Assembly (NCBI RefSeq): GCF_002086485.1
Contig: NZ_MVHF01000033.1
Span: forward strand, 1-64,000
DNA from: Mycobacterium aquaticum
GTDB lineage: Bacteria > Actinomycetota > Actinomycetes > Mycobacteriales > Mycobacteriaceae
Length of the DNA stretch: 64,000 nucleotides
Direction of reading: 5' to 3'
Shown: piece by piece, positions 17,364 to 25,864 of the stretch
Layout of the letters: the number at the start of each line of letters is the position of its first letter
How positions within the stretch are numbered: position 1 is the first letter of the stretch
Position numbers and translations under genes: made by a program
The notes under the pieces: model-generated
The model's input: the letters and a program-made list of their open reading frames with translations, nothing else
The model's database searches: none
Told to the model about the DNA's origin: nothing

Positions 17364-18620
17364 TCAGGTCTGGTTGGCGGCTTTGTAGGCGAGGTAGTTG
17401 CGCTGGATCGCGATCTGGTCGGCGAGGTACTTGGCGTCGTGCCAGACGCCCCAGATGAAGCTGGAACCGCGCCGCGATTGCCACGGAAGTCCCAGGAAGT
17501 ACACGCCGGGCTCCGTGGAGACGCCGCGCTGGTGTTTCGGTTTACCGTTCTCGTCGAACGCGTCGACCTGCAGCCAGCCGTAGTCGAACGCGAAGCCGAC
17601 GGCCCAGATGATCGACGTGATCCCGGCGGCGGCGAAATCCAGCTCGAGCGTCGGATGGGTCATGCATTCCGGGTCGGGACCGAGAATCCGGGCCTGCGGT
17701 TCCTCGGGCAGGTCGAGACCGTTGCGGGCCACGTAGGCGTCGGCCTCGTCGAGCATCGACAGGTAGTTCGCGTCGCCGGCTTCGATGTTGTCCCGCAGAT
17801 CGGGGGCGAAGCGCATGACACCGTTTTCGAACGCTCCGGCCATCCCCACCAGCGTGATCCCGCTGGCGGCCAGCGACCGGAAATCGACGGTGTGCCCGCC
17901 GCGCGCGCCGCTGACGGCGATGGTGACATGCTCGGCTCCGCGTGGCGGTGCGGCCATGTCCCACTTGCCGAGAACTCCGAGCCACCAGCAGAAGTCGCGG
18001 TTGCGGTAGCTGCGGGGCGGCCGGTCGTGCGGCCCGACGGCGAGGTAGACCTGCCGGCCAGACTGCTGCAATTCGTCGGCGATCTGCACACCTGACGATC
18101 CGGCGCCGATGACCAGTACGGCACCGTCCGGAAGCTGCTGGGGATTGTGATAGGCGCTCGAATGAATCTGGTGGATACCGGCGCTCTGGGGAACGACCGG
18201 CGGGATGACGGGCTTCTGGAACGCGCCGGTGGCCGCCACGACGTAGCGGGCCTCGATGGTGCCGTCGGAGGTCTGGGCGGTGAAGCCGGGCCTGCCGTCG
18301 TTCTTGCGGACCGATGTCACCTCGACGCCGGTGCGGATGGGCGCGTCGATCTTCTCGGCGTAGGAGACGAGATAGTCGGCGACCTGTTCCTTGCCGGCGA
18401 ACCCGTCGGGGTCGATGTTGAATTCCTGGCCCGGGAAGCGGTCATGCCACGCGGGCCCGTTGGCCACCAGGGAGTCCCATCGCCAGGACCGCCAGCGCTC
18501 GGCAACCCGGTCACGCTCGACGACGAGGTGCGGAACGCCCTGCAAACCGAGGTGCTCGCTCATCGCGATACCGGCTTGACCCGCGCCGACGACGAGAACC
18601 TCGGTCTCTTGGCTCGACAT
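17364..18620 (-). CDS. Flavin-containing monooxygenase-like FAD/NAD(P) oxidoreductase
   Basis: This 418-residue two-dinucleotide-fold flavoprotein has an N-terminal FAD motif VLVVGAGQAGIAM (about 8-20). A second NADPH motif, VLVIGAGSSGVQIADEL, lies near the middle, with the group-B monooxygenase pattern between them (FQKPVIPP). It is similar to CzcO/YUCCA-like enzymes, which oxygenate small organic substrates. ATG 18620 has GGAGG five bases upstream. It heads the operon RidA-DUF1028-M20-aspA, so it probably starts a degradative route; the substrate is unknown. Confidence 0.85.
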   Translation of the reverse strand: MSSQETEVLVVGAGQAGIAMSEHLGLQGVPHLVVERDRVAERWRSWRWDSLVANGPAWHDRFPGQEFNIDPDGFAGKEQVADYLVSYAEKIDAPIRTGVEVTSVRKNDGRPGFTAQTSDGTIEARYVVAATGAFQKPVIPPVVPQSAGIHQIHSSAYHNPQQLPDGAVLVIGAGSSGVQIADELQQSGRQVYLAVGPHDRPPRSYRNRDFCWWLGVLGKWDMAAPPRGAEHVTIAVSGARGGHTVDFRSLAASGITLVGMAGAFENGVMRFAPDLRDNIEAGDANYLSMLDEADAYVARNGLDLPEEPQARILGPDPECMTHPTLELDFAAAGITSIIWAVGFAFDYGWLQVDAFDENGKPKHQRGVSTEPGVYFLGLPWQSRRGSSFIWGVWHDAKYLADQIAIQRNYLAYKAANQT

Positions 18621-18674
18621 CCCAACCTCCACTGCTCGGACAGAATCGCTCGTTGGAAACCATGATTCAGCCGC

Positions 18675-18694
18675 GCGCTGTATCTGTACAGCGC
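18675..18694. promoter_or_regulatory. Palindromic operator candidate ahead of the RidA-M20-aspA operon
   Basis: The 20-mer GCGCTGTATCTGTACAGCGC has perfect 8-bp arms around TCTG. It lies 55 bp upstream of the flavin monooxygenase start and beside the only AT-rich stretch of this 217-bp divergent gap (18695-18726). It could regulate that operon, the purple acid phosphatase, or both. No regulator gene is adjacent. Confidence 0.5.
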
Positions 18695-18837
18695 ATATAT
18701 TCGATCTAATTCATCTGAAAAAACGATCTGCAGCGTGGCAGCGGGGTTCGTGCGCGGGTAACGGTTCACCGGCCCGTCACCACGCGTTCGACGTGGCGCA
18801 CAGCGCCGGGGCACGGTTTGGACCACCATCTTCAGGT

Positions 18838-20541
18838 GTGGGCACGAGACGTTTGACAGCACCCGGCGAGACCCCCGATACCGGGATCCCGACGGCGGTG
18901 GCCGCCGGCATGACGATGGCCGAGCAGTACGACTGGCATCAGGACTATCTTCGCAGGCACCGGGTGTCGCGACGGAACTTTCTGCGAGGCTCGGCAGCAC
19001 TGGCGGCTGTCGCCGGTCTTGGTGCCTCTCCGTTCGGTCACCGCGCCTACGCCGCCGACGCACCGCTGACGGTGGCCAACCGCCGGGTGGGCTACGGCTC
19101 CGACGCGGCCAGTCAACTACGGTTCGCCGCACAGCTGTCGCGCAGTCCGGGCGGGTTGAAGGTCTTCGTCGATCACGGCCCCACGCCGGCGCTGGGGGCG
19201 ACGGCCGAGGCAGAGGTCCGCAATTTGGTGACGCAGATTCCCGACAGCCGTGGGGGAGTGCTCGCCGCCGAGCAGTTCTACGCCCATGTGCCCGTCGACG
19301 GCTTGCCTGGACGAGCACCGCACTTCTATCGGTGGCGCACCGAAGACGGTTTCGTCAGCGACGTCCTGTCCGCGTCGACGGCCATGCCCAGCGCCCGCGA
19401 TGCGCAGGTGCCATTCAGATTCACCATGATGGGCGACCAGGGGACCGACGACACCCCGGCGCTGCCACCGGGTCTGAAACCCGGCGATTACGACGACCAG
19501 TACTACAAGCCGGACAATGACCCGACCGTCGGACACACCGCCAACGTGTTGAACCAGATCGTCGCGTCTCGGCCGGATTTCCATGTGCTGGCCGGGGATA
19601 TCGCCTACGCCGACCCGTCGGGTGCGGGTAAGCCGGGTACGTTCGTTCCCTCGGGTGGGGGCAACCCGCCGTCGGGATTCGACAAGTTCAATCCCTTCGT
19701 GTGGGACGTCTACTTCGGGTCGATCGAGCGCAGTGCCGCGACGACGCCGTGGATGTTCGCCACCGGCAATCACGACATGGAAGCCAGCTACCCGGTGCAC
19801 GGGTACGCCGGCCACCTGGCCCGGCTCGATTTTCCGGGCAACGGCCCCAAGGCCTGCCCTTCGGTGTACTCGTTCGTGTACGGCAACGTCGCGGTGCTCT
19901 CATTGGACGCCAACGACGTCAGCTATGAGATCAAGGCGAACACCGGTTACTCGGGCGGGGCCCAGAACAGCTGGGTGGAACGCACATTGGCCGCGCACCG
20001 GGCCGATCCCAACATCGATTTCATCGTCTGCTTCTTCCATCACTGCGCCTATTCGACGACGGATTCGCACGCCAGCGACGGCGGAGTCCGCGCGGCCTGG
20101 GTCGGATTGTTCGACCGCTACCGGGTGGATCTGGTGCTGCAGGGGCACAACCACGTCTTCGAGCGGACCGATCCGATTCGTGGCGGCAGCCCTACGCGGG
20201 CCGCCGAGGACAACGCCGTCGTCTACCCCGACACCGACGGCACGGTGTACTACACCGTGGGTTCGGGCGGGCGGCCACGCTACAACTTCCAGCCCGGCGA
20301 ATCGGAGAGTTATCGCGGGCACCCGATAGCCGACACCTTTGTGCCCAACAGCTATGTCTGGGATGCCAACGGAGACAAGCAGCCTGAGGGCGTCGCGTGG
20401 TCACGCGTGCGGTTCCGCAACTACGCGTTCATCCGCGTCGACGTCCGGCCCGGGACGTTCGTCAGCGAGATGGATGTCGTCGCCGTCGACGAATACGGCA
20501 ACGAACTGGACAAACTCACCTACCGTCGGCAGCCGTCGTAG
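18838..20541 (+). CDS. Tat-exported purple acid phosphatase / metallophosphoesterase
   Basis: This secreted phosphatase has about 567 residues from this start. A twin-arginine signal, SRRNFLRGSAALAAVAG, ends near HRAYA, so folded enzyme is exported by Tat. An N-terminal fibronectin-like PAP domain follows. The five purple-acid-phosphatase metal motifs are then all present in order: GDQG, GDIAY, GNHD, the HH of FFHHCAY, and GHNH. The enzyme should release phosphate from organic esters outside the membrane. The start is uncertain: GTG 18838, ATG 18910 and ATG 18916 are all in frame and none has a strong ribosome-binding site. Confidence 0.87.
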   Translation: MGTRRLTAPGETPDTGIPTAVAAGMTMAEQYDWHQDYLRRHRVSRRNFLRGSAALAAVAGLGASPFGHRAYAADAPLTVANRRVGYGSDAASQLRFAAQLSRSPGGLKVFVDHGPTPALGATAEAEVRNLVTQIPDSRGGVLAAEQFYAHVPVDGLPGRAPHFYRWRTEDGFVSDVLSASTAMPSARDAQVPFRFTMMGDQGTDDTPALPPGLKPGDYDDQYYKPDNDPTVGHTANVLNQIVASRPDFHVLAGDIAYADPSGAGKPGTFVPSGGGNPPSGFDKFNPFVWDVYFGSIERSAATTPWMFATGNHDMEASYPVHGYAGHLARLDFPGNGPKACPSVYSFVYGNVAVLSLDANDVSYEIKANTGYSGGAQNSWVERTLAAHRADPNIDFIVCFFHHCAYSTTDSHASDGGVRAAWVGLFDRYRVDLVLQGHNHVFERTDPIRGGSPTRAAEDNAVVYPDTDGTVYYTVGSGGRPRYNFQPGESESYRGHPIADTFVPNSYVWDANGDKQPEGVAWSRVRFRNYAFIRVDVRPGTFVSEMDVVAVDEYGNELDKLTYRRQPS

Positions 20542-20551
20542 CCTCGGGCAT

Positions 20552-21013
20552 ATGGCGAAACTCGCACCACCATCGGCAAACGGCATCGCGCGATTCGGTC
20601 GGGCAGCCTGGTTTTTCGGCAATGCCTACGAGGCGGTCGTCGGTGTGCCCCAGCTTATCGCCGGTGCCGGGAGACGCCCGGGGATCATCGGGACCGGCAG
20701 CCCGGCGCCCTATTACGCGCCCATCACACCGGCGGCCATGGGCGGAACCTCGGTGGTGCTGCACCGCGGCTGGCAGGGCGGCGCCGATCACCGGACTGTC
20801 GTCGCCGCGGCCGCATCGCTGGCCGGCGCGCTCGGCTTGAGCACCTATCTCATCCGGGGCATCAACATCCCGCTCCTCAAAGGAGAAATCGCTCCAGAGG
20901 TGCAGTCGCATCTGATCGCCCGCTGGCATCGGCTAAACGTGATGCGGCTGGGGTTGCTGATCGCCACCGAGGTGTTGGTCCGGCGCGTCGAGTCGGCGTC
21001 AACTCAACGTTAG
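20552..21013 (+). CDS. Small membrane protein, possibly DUF1772-like
   Basis: This is a 153-residue protein with three or four hydrophobic segments, for example TVVAAAASLAGALGLSTYLI and the C-terminal LNVMRLGLLIATEVLV. The W-x-R-L-N-x-x-R pattern near the end (ARWHRLNVMR) recalls DUF1772/anthrone-oxygenase-like proteins, but the match is weak. It begins ten bases after the phosphatase stop, so the two may be cotranscribed. Its end overlaps the convergent mgtE stop by four bases. No function can be assigned. Confidence 0.6.
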   Translation: MAKLAPPSANGIARFGRAAWFFGNAYEAVVGVPQLIAGAGRRPGIIGTGSPAPYYAPITPAAMGGTSVVLHRGWQGGADHRTVVAAAASLAGALGLSTYLIRGINIPLLKGEIAPEVQSHLIARWHRLNVMRLGLLIATEVLVRRVESASTQR

Positions 21014-22395
21014 AGACCGGCAAGCTGCGGCAGCGTGAGGTGCGCGATCAGGAAGTAGATGAGCAGGCCGGTGCCGTCGACGATGGTGGCGATCATCGGC
21101 GCCGAGACCACCGCGGGATCCACCCGCACCTTCTTGAGCAGCGGTGGTAGCACGGTCGCCACCAGTGCCGACCACATCACGATGGCCGCGACGGTGACCG
21201 AGACCGTGATGGTGACCTGCGCGCCGACGCCGAGGGTCCACGCGCGGACGACGGCCGCGGCGGCCATCGTCACCGCGACCAACGCGCCGGTCGACATCTC
21301 TTTGAGCAGTGCGCGTGGCAGATCACGGAACCGCATCTGGCCGGTGGCCATGGCCCGGACCAAGGTGGTGGTGATCTGGGTGCCAGTGTTGCCGCCCGTC
21401 CCGATCAGAAGCGGTATGAAGAACGCGAGCGCGACGACCGCCTCCAGCTCGTCCTCGAACGCCCGAAGTACCGTGCCGGTGTAGGCCTCGGCGACGAAGA
21501 GCACCAACAGCCAGACAATGCGCTTGCGCCACAGGCGAATCGGCGACGCACGTAGGTACGGGACCTCCAGCGGGGCCGAGCCGCCCTGGCGTTCGGCGTC
21601 TTCGGTGGCCTCCCGTTCCAAGATGTCGGCGGCGGCGTCGGCCGTCAGGACACCGAGCAGCTTCCCCCGCTCGTCGACGACGGGCAGCGCTGTCAGATCG
21701 TGGTCGACGAGTAGTTGTGCGGCGTTCTCCGCATCGTGACTCGACCGCACCGACACGGGATGGTCGTCGATCAACTCGTGCACGGGCTGATCCGGCTCGG
21801 CGAGCACCAGATCCCGGAAACCGACGACCCCGATGAGCTGTCGATCGACGTCGGTGACATAGATGTATCCGCCGGCTCGGATCTTGCCGCGCATCTGGTT
21901 GGCCTGCTCACGGACCGCGTCCTCGGCCGCTGCCGCGGAAAGCGCGCCGTCGATCGTGAACAGTTCCGGAAGCATATGTGCTGCAACAGAGTTCGGTGCA
22001 TAACGCAACAGGTTGCGCAACGTCTCCGCGGTCGCCGGGTCGACCTGCGCCAGCACTGCGGTGCGTTTGGCCTCGCCAAGCTTGCGCAGGATCTCCGCAC
22101 TCTCGTCGGAGTCCATGGCGCCGAGGAATGCGCCCGCCTGTGCGAGATCCGCCGACCGGATGACGCGCGCAGCCAGGTCGACGTCGATCGATCCCAGTAG
22201 TTCGGGCCCGGTCGTCGCATCGAGCAGCGCCACGAATCGCGCGATCTGTGCTTTCGACATCGCGCCGACCTGCCGGCTGCGCTCCGCCGGGCCCGCCGAG
22301 TTCAGCCACTCCTGTATCGCCTCCGGCGAGTCCAAGGCACTGGCGCGCAGCGGCAGAATGCTCAGGACACCCAGATCGACACCGGACCTCGTCAT
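21010..22395 (-). CDS. mgtE: Magnesium transporter MgtE
   Basis: This 461-residue Mg2+ channel has the full family architecture. A cytoplasmic MgtE N-domain covers about 1-130 and two CBS domains cover about 135-260 (including GYIYVTDVDRQLIGVVGFRDL and ALPVVDERGKLLGVL). Five membrane helices follow from about 290, with the pore motif FFIPLLIGTGGNTGTQ and the late VSAPMIATIVDGTGL. The cytoplasmic domains sense Mg2+ and close the pore when it is high. The 5' gap is only 150 bp and shows no M-box-like leader. Confidence 0.94.
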   Translation of the reverse strand: MTRSGVDLGVLSILPLRASALDSPEAIQEWLNSAGPAERSRQVGAMSKAQIARFVALLDATTGPELLGSIDVDLAARVIRSADLAQAGAFLGAMDSDESAEILRKLGEAKRTAVLAQVDPATAETLRNLLRYAPNSVAAHMLPELFTIDGALSAAAAEDAVREQANQMRGKIRAGGYIYVTDVDRQLIGVVGFRDLVLAEPDQPVHELIDDHPVSVRSSHDAENAAQLLVDHDLTALPVVDERGKLLGVLTADAAADILEREATEDAERQGGSAPLEVPYLRASPIRLWRKRIVWLLVLFVAEAYTGTVLRAFEDELEAVVALAFFIPLLIGTGGNTGTQITTTLVRAMATGQMRFRDLPRALLKEMSTGALVAVTMAAAAVVRAWTLGVGAQVTITVSVTVAAIVMWSALVATVLPPLLKKVRVDPAVVSAPMIATIVDGTGLLIYFLIAHLTLPQLAGL

Positions 22396-22544
22396 GGCAC
22401 TCCTCCGCTGACATCGGTCGTGATCCCGCTAACGCACGGCGACGTCACTATAGGCTGCGGTGGTCGGTGCAATCGGCTCAAATGGGATGAACGCGCGCCC
22501 GCGAACCACTTTCACAGTGCGGTGGCAGTTTGGAGGAAGAATTC

Positions 22545-23093
22545 ATGAAGATCGGTATCGTCATCGGCTCGATCCGGGAAGGCCGCAATGGCAAGGCCGT
22601 CGGCGACTGGGTTGCCAAGAGCGCGGCGCAGCGCGCCGACGCGGATTTCGAGGTACTGGATCTCAAGGAGTTCGACGTTCCACTGCTGACCTCGGCGACC
22701 GTGCCGGCCACGGCGCAGAAGCAATACGAATCGCCGAACGTCTCGCGCTGGAGCCAGGCGATCGACGCGTGTGACGGCTTCGTCTTCGTCACCCCGGAAT
22801 ACAACCACGGGGTCCCCGGTGCGCTGAAGAACGCCGTCGACAGCCTCGGCTCCGAGTGGTTCAGCAAGACCATCGGGTTCGTGTCCTATGGCGCCGACGG
22901 AGGTGTTCGTGCCGTAGAGCAGTGGCGGCAGATCGTGGCGAACTTTCAGATGCTCGATGTTCGCGCTCAGGTGGCGCTGTCACTGTTCCAGGACTTCGGT
23001 GCCGACGGGTTCGCGCCGCTTGAGCGACGCGACAGCGAATTGAGCGTTCTGTTCGACCAACTGATCAGCTTGACCGGCAAGGTGATTGCGTAG
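22545..23093 (+). CDS. NAD(P)H-dependent FMN reductase family oxidoreductase
   Basis: This is a 182-residue flavodoxin-like protein. It begins KIGIVIGSIREGRNGKAV, binding the FMN phosphate, and carries the signature TPEYNHGVPGALKNAVD in the middle, typical of azoreductase/chromate-reductase/SsuE-like enzymes. It should reduce quinones, flavins or azo compounds with NAD(P)H. ATG 22545 is preceded by GGAGGAA; a longer frame from 22530 adds only MEEEF, which encodes the ribosome-binding site. It stands alone, convergent with the methyltransferase gene. Confidence 0.88.
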   Translation: MKIGIVIGSIREGRNGKAVGDWVAKSAAQRADADFEVLDLKEFDVPLLTSATVPATAQKQYESPNVSRWSQAIDACDGFVFVTPEYNHGVPGALKNAVDSLGSEWFSKTIGFVSYGADGGVRAVEQWRQIVANFQMLDVRAQVALSLFQDFGADGFAPLERRDSELSVLFDQLISLTGKVIA

Positions 23094-23104
23094 CCTCGCG
23101 GTCC

Positions 23105-23848
23105 TTACACCGGGGTGCAGATGACGGCCAGCGCGTCGTTGACCGCGTCGACCCCGACGGAACCGATGCGCTCGGCGAGGCGGCGGCGCAACTCATCTCG
23201 TGCTGAGGCGGGCAGCGTCAGGTGGTTGGAATAGGTGAACACCAGATTGAGCCAGTCCTCGGTGGTGTAGTGCAGCTGCTCGACGACGTTGCGATTGTCC
23301 ACCGTGAATCCGCCGTCCTCGATGAGCGCGGTCACTTCGGCCAACCGGGTGGCATCGACGATCGAGCTGCGCTCGTCACCGAGATAGTCGGAATAGATGT
23401 CGTCGAAGTCGGCCCACGTCGGTGACTTCGGCACGATCCGGTTCGACAACAACACCAGCCGCCCACCGGGATTGAGGATGCCCCGGACCTTGGCCAGTGC
23501 GGGACGGGGCTGGACCCAGTGAAACGACTGGGCGAACACCACCAGATCGAATGTGCGCGAGCCGGGCTCCCAGTCCTCGAACGTCGCGATCTCGGCCGTG
23601 ACTCCCTTGCCTGCCGCGACCCCGGCCATCCGCGAGTCGGGTTCTACTGCGAGAACCGTTGCGCCGGCGCGGATCAACTGAACCGATGCGATCCCGGTAC
23701 CCGCCCCGACGTCGAGCGTCGCAAGCCCCGCAGCCGTGATCAGATCGGCGATCAGCGCCTGCGGATAACGTGGCCGGTACCGGTCGTAGTCGTCGGACGC
23801 CGCACCGAACGATTCCGCCCGCCTGCGGTCAGCGTGGAGTTCTGCCAT
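23105..23848 (-). CDS. Class I SAM-dependent methyltransferase
   Basis: This 247-residue methyltransferase has the Methyltransf_11-type core. SAM motif I is LDVGAGTGIASVQLIRAG (about residues 40-57), followed by LAVEPDSRM and the post-I motif FDLVVFAQSFHWV. The N-terminal FGAASDDYDRYRPRYP is typical of small-molecule methyltransferases of the trans-aconitate/UbiE-like group. The acceptor is unknown. It ends next to the FMN reductase stop and lies 20 bp downstream of the second M20 gene, with which it may be cotranscribed. Confidence 0.85.
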   Translation of the reverse strand: MAELHADRRRAESFGAASDDYDRYRPRYPQALIADLITAAGLATLDVGAGTGIASVQLIRAGATVLAVEPDSRMAGVAAGKGVTAEIATFEDWEPGSRTFDLVVFAQSFHWVQPRPALAKVRGILNPGGRLVLLSNRIVPKSPTWADFDDIYSDYLGDERSSIVDATRLAEVTALIEDGGFTVDNRNVVEQLHYTTEDWLNLVFTYSNHLTLPASARDELRRRLAERIGSVGVDAVNDALAVICTPV

Positions 23849-23868
23849 GCCCTCACTCTAAGAGCGGG

Positions 23869-25122
23869 TCACCGCTTCGTGTTCAGGCGCGAGAGCGCGG
23901 CGATGGTGAGGGCCTCGACTCCGGTGGACAGCGTGGGCTCGAGAACCGGTGCGAACAACGGCGAGTGGTTGGTCGGAACCGGCCGGCCGGTGCGGGCCGA
24001 CTCGTCGTAGGTCTCCTGCGGATAACCGCCCCAGAACCAGAACGCCGTCGGCACACCCGCGGTGGTGCCGAAGAGGCTGACATCCTCGCTCGCGGCGACC
24101 GGCTGGGGATTCTCGATGACGTGCTCCGCGCCGAAGTGTCCACGGAACACCGCGGCGAGTTGCTGCATGACGGTGTCGTCGACGACCGTTGCCGGGAAGC
24201 TGTGCGTGGTGGTGAGCGCGGGCTCCTTGTGGGCGCCGGAGGCCGTGGCCTCAGCCTGGGCGATCCGGGTGATCGAGGCCAGAGTCTTGCTGCGCACGGT
24301 CTCGTCGAAGGTGCGGACATTGATCCCGAGTTCCGCATCGTCGGGAATGATGTTGTCTTTTGTCCCGGCGTGCAGGTAGCCGACGGTGACCACGGCCGGG
24401 TCGAACGGCGACACCTCGCGTGACACGATCGTCTGTAGCCGCTGCACGACGTTGGCCGCCATCACCACCGGATCCACGGTGGACTCCGGTTGAGAGCCGT
24501 GCCCGCCGTGGCCGAACAGCTGCAGCTTCAGGGAGTCGGCAGCAGCCATCACCACCCCAGATTTGTACACGATGACCCCCGCGGGGATCGGGCCGACGTG
24601 TTGGCCGAGGACGACGTCCGGGCTGGGAAACCGGTCCAGAATGCCGTCGGCAATCATGGCCGCGGCGCCGCCGCCGATTTCCTCTGCCGGCTGGAACACC
24701 GCGACCACAGTGCCTGACCAGTGCTTCTTGGTCTCGGTCAGCAACTGCAGAGTGCCGACGAGCACAGTGGTGTGCATATCGTGCCCGCACGCGTGCATGA
24801 CCGGGACATCCTTGCCGTCGGGGTTGGTGGCCCGGGCCGTACTCGCGTACGGCAAACCCGTCTGTTCCTGCACCGGAAGGGCATCGAAGTCCGCGCGCAG
24901 CCAGACGACCGGGCCGGGACCGTTGCGCAGGACTGCAACGACACCCGTGCCGCCGACGCCTGGGGTCACCTCGAGGCCGAGCGGGGCGAGCGCCTCCCAA
25001 ACCTTCTCCGCCGTGCGGTGCTCCTGGAAGGACAGCTCGGGGTGTGCGTGCAAGTCGCGATAGAAATCGGCGAGCCCGCCGCCCAGCCGGTCGGCCCAGT
25101 CCTTCGGCAAATCGATCGTCAT
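23869..25122 (-). CDS. M20-family amidohydrolase (hippurate/IAA-amino-acid hydrolase-like)
   Basis: This 417-residue zinc peptidase-like amidohydrolase has the opening DLHAHPELSFQEHRTAEKV and metal ligands in MHACGHDMHTT. The catalytic EE is in FQPAEEIGGGA, and LGQHVGPIPAG follows. This is the standard M20D pattern of hippurate hydrolases and N-acyl-amino-acid deacylases, and it is not closely similar to the other M20 protein in the window. ATG 25122 has GGGAGGAC upstream. It lies in line with, and downstream of, the TetR gene at 25228-25800 but separated by 105 bp. Confidence 0.88.
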   Translation of the reverse strand: MTIDLPKDWADRLGGGLADFYRDLHAHPELSFQEHRTAEKVWEALAPLGLEVTPGVGGTGVVAVLRNGPGPVVWLRADFDALPVQEQTGLPYASTARATNPDGKDVPVMHACGHDMHTTVLVGTLQLLTETKKHWSGTVVAVFQPAEEIGGGAAAMIADGILDRFPSPDVVLGQHVGPIPAGVIVYKSGVVMAAADSLKLQLFGHGGHGSQPESTVDPVVMAANVVQRLQTIVSREVSPFDPAVVTVGYLHAGTKDNIIPDDAELGINVRTFDETVRSKTLASITRIAQAEATASGAHKEPALTTTHSFPATVVDDTVMQQLAAVFRGHFGAEHVIENPQPVAASEDVSLFGTTAGVPTAFWFWGGYPQETYDESARTGRPVPTNHSPLFAPVLEPTLSTGVEALTIAALSRLNTKR

Positions 25123-25212
25123 GTCGTCCTCCCGGTCGGTGCCGGATCATCGTAGGCCCCGAACCTGTGCGCCGATAGCGTGAATCGAGCCAATGGCCTA
25201 TCGAAACACCGT

Positions 25213-25234
25213 GCACTGTAACCAGTTTCAGTGC
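25213..25234. other. Inverted repeat at the tetR stop codon
   Basis: Perfect 6-bp arms GCACTG (25213-25218) and CAGTGC (25229-25234) enclose ten bases and overlap the end of the TetR gene. It may form a weak RNA hairpin or be an operator for the downstream M20 gene. There is no T-run, so I do not call it a terminator. Confidence 0.3.
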
Positions 25235-25800
25235 GCCGCTACACCAATGGTCCGCCAGATCATGTCGAGCACCTGGGTGCGCCGGTCGATGGGCCACGGT
25301 TGGCCCGCGTCGAATCCGGATACGACGACGCCGTCGACGAACACGCCGAGCAGATCGCATGCGATCTCGGGGTTGGCCACTTGTGCACCCTGCAGCAGTT
25401 GCATCAGCCGACCGTTCCACCACTCGTTGAACCCGTCGAGTTCGGAGCGCAGTTGTGGTTGGCGGCCCGCCGCCATCACGAGTGCCAGCCAGAATCTGTG
25501 GGTCCGTTCGTCGGGGCCGAGAATCGCCCATTCGATGAACGAGCGCAGGGCCTCCGCTCCGTCGAGGTCCCGGGTTGCGGTGTCGGCGTCGGCCTGTCTG
25601 CTGGCCAGTTCCCGTTGGATGGCGTTGTGCAACAGTTCATCTCGACTGCCGACATAGTGCGTGACGACGGAGGTCGATGCGCCGGCGCGGGTGGCGACCG
25701 CACGGATGGTGACGGCCTCGAAGCCCGATTCGGACGCGATAGCGATGACGGTGTCCTCGATCTCGGCGAGTCTGGCGGCGTGATCGACGCGGCGGGGCAT
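25228..25800 (-). CDS. TetR-family transcriptional regulator
   Basis: This is a 190-residue repressor with an N-terminal helix-turn-helix (about 25-50, VATRAGASTSVVTHYVGSRDEL) and a helical C-terminal domain with WAILGPDERTHRFWLALV. It is divergent from a FAD-dependent amine oxidase, and the 64-bp gap holds a symmetric 28-bp operator. On its own side TAGAAT (25812-25807) is a good -10 six bases from ATG 25800, with no ribosome-binding site, implying a leaderless transcript. The amine oxidase and possibly the M20 gene are likely targets. Confidence 0.88.
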   Translation of the reverse strand: MPRRVDHAARLAEIEDTVIAIASESGFEAVTIRAVATRAGASTSVVTHYVGSRDELLHNAIQRELASRQADADTATRDLDGAEALRSFIEWAILGPDERTHRFWLALVMAAGRQPQLRSELDGFNEWWNGRLMQLLQGAQVANPEIACDLLGVFVDGVVVSGFDAGQPWPIDRRTQVLDMIWRTIGVAAH

Positions 25801-25820
25801 TGCGCAATTCTAAACTATCT

Positions 25821-25848
25821 GCAACTGTTGTTGTACAACATATGTTGC
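25821..25848. promoter_or_regulatory. Symmetric operator between tetR and amine oxidase
   Basis: A perfect 12-bp palindrome TGTTGTACAACA (25829-25840) is centred at 25834.5. It is flanked at equal distance by a second pair of perfect arms, GCAAC (25821-25825) and GTTGC (25844-25848). It lies next to the -10 elements of both divergent promoters, which is where a TetR dimer should bind to block both genes. Confidence 0.78.
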
Positions 25849-25864
25849 ATAAAGGGAGTGGTGA

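Noticed and set aside
22396..22544. M-box magnesium riboswitch before mgtE
   Set aside because: The gap is only 149 bp and divergent, and shows none of the M-box conserved elements I can recognise.
24251..25531. A 426-codon open frame antisense to the M20 and TetR genes
   Set aside because: Its translation is Arg/Gly-rich without any domain and lies wholly over well-supported genes; such frames are common in high-GC DNA.
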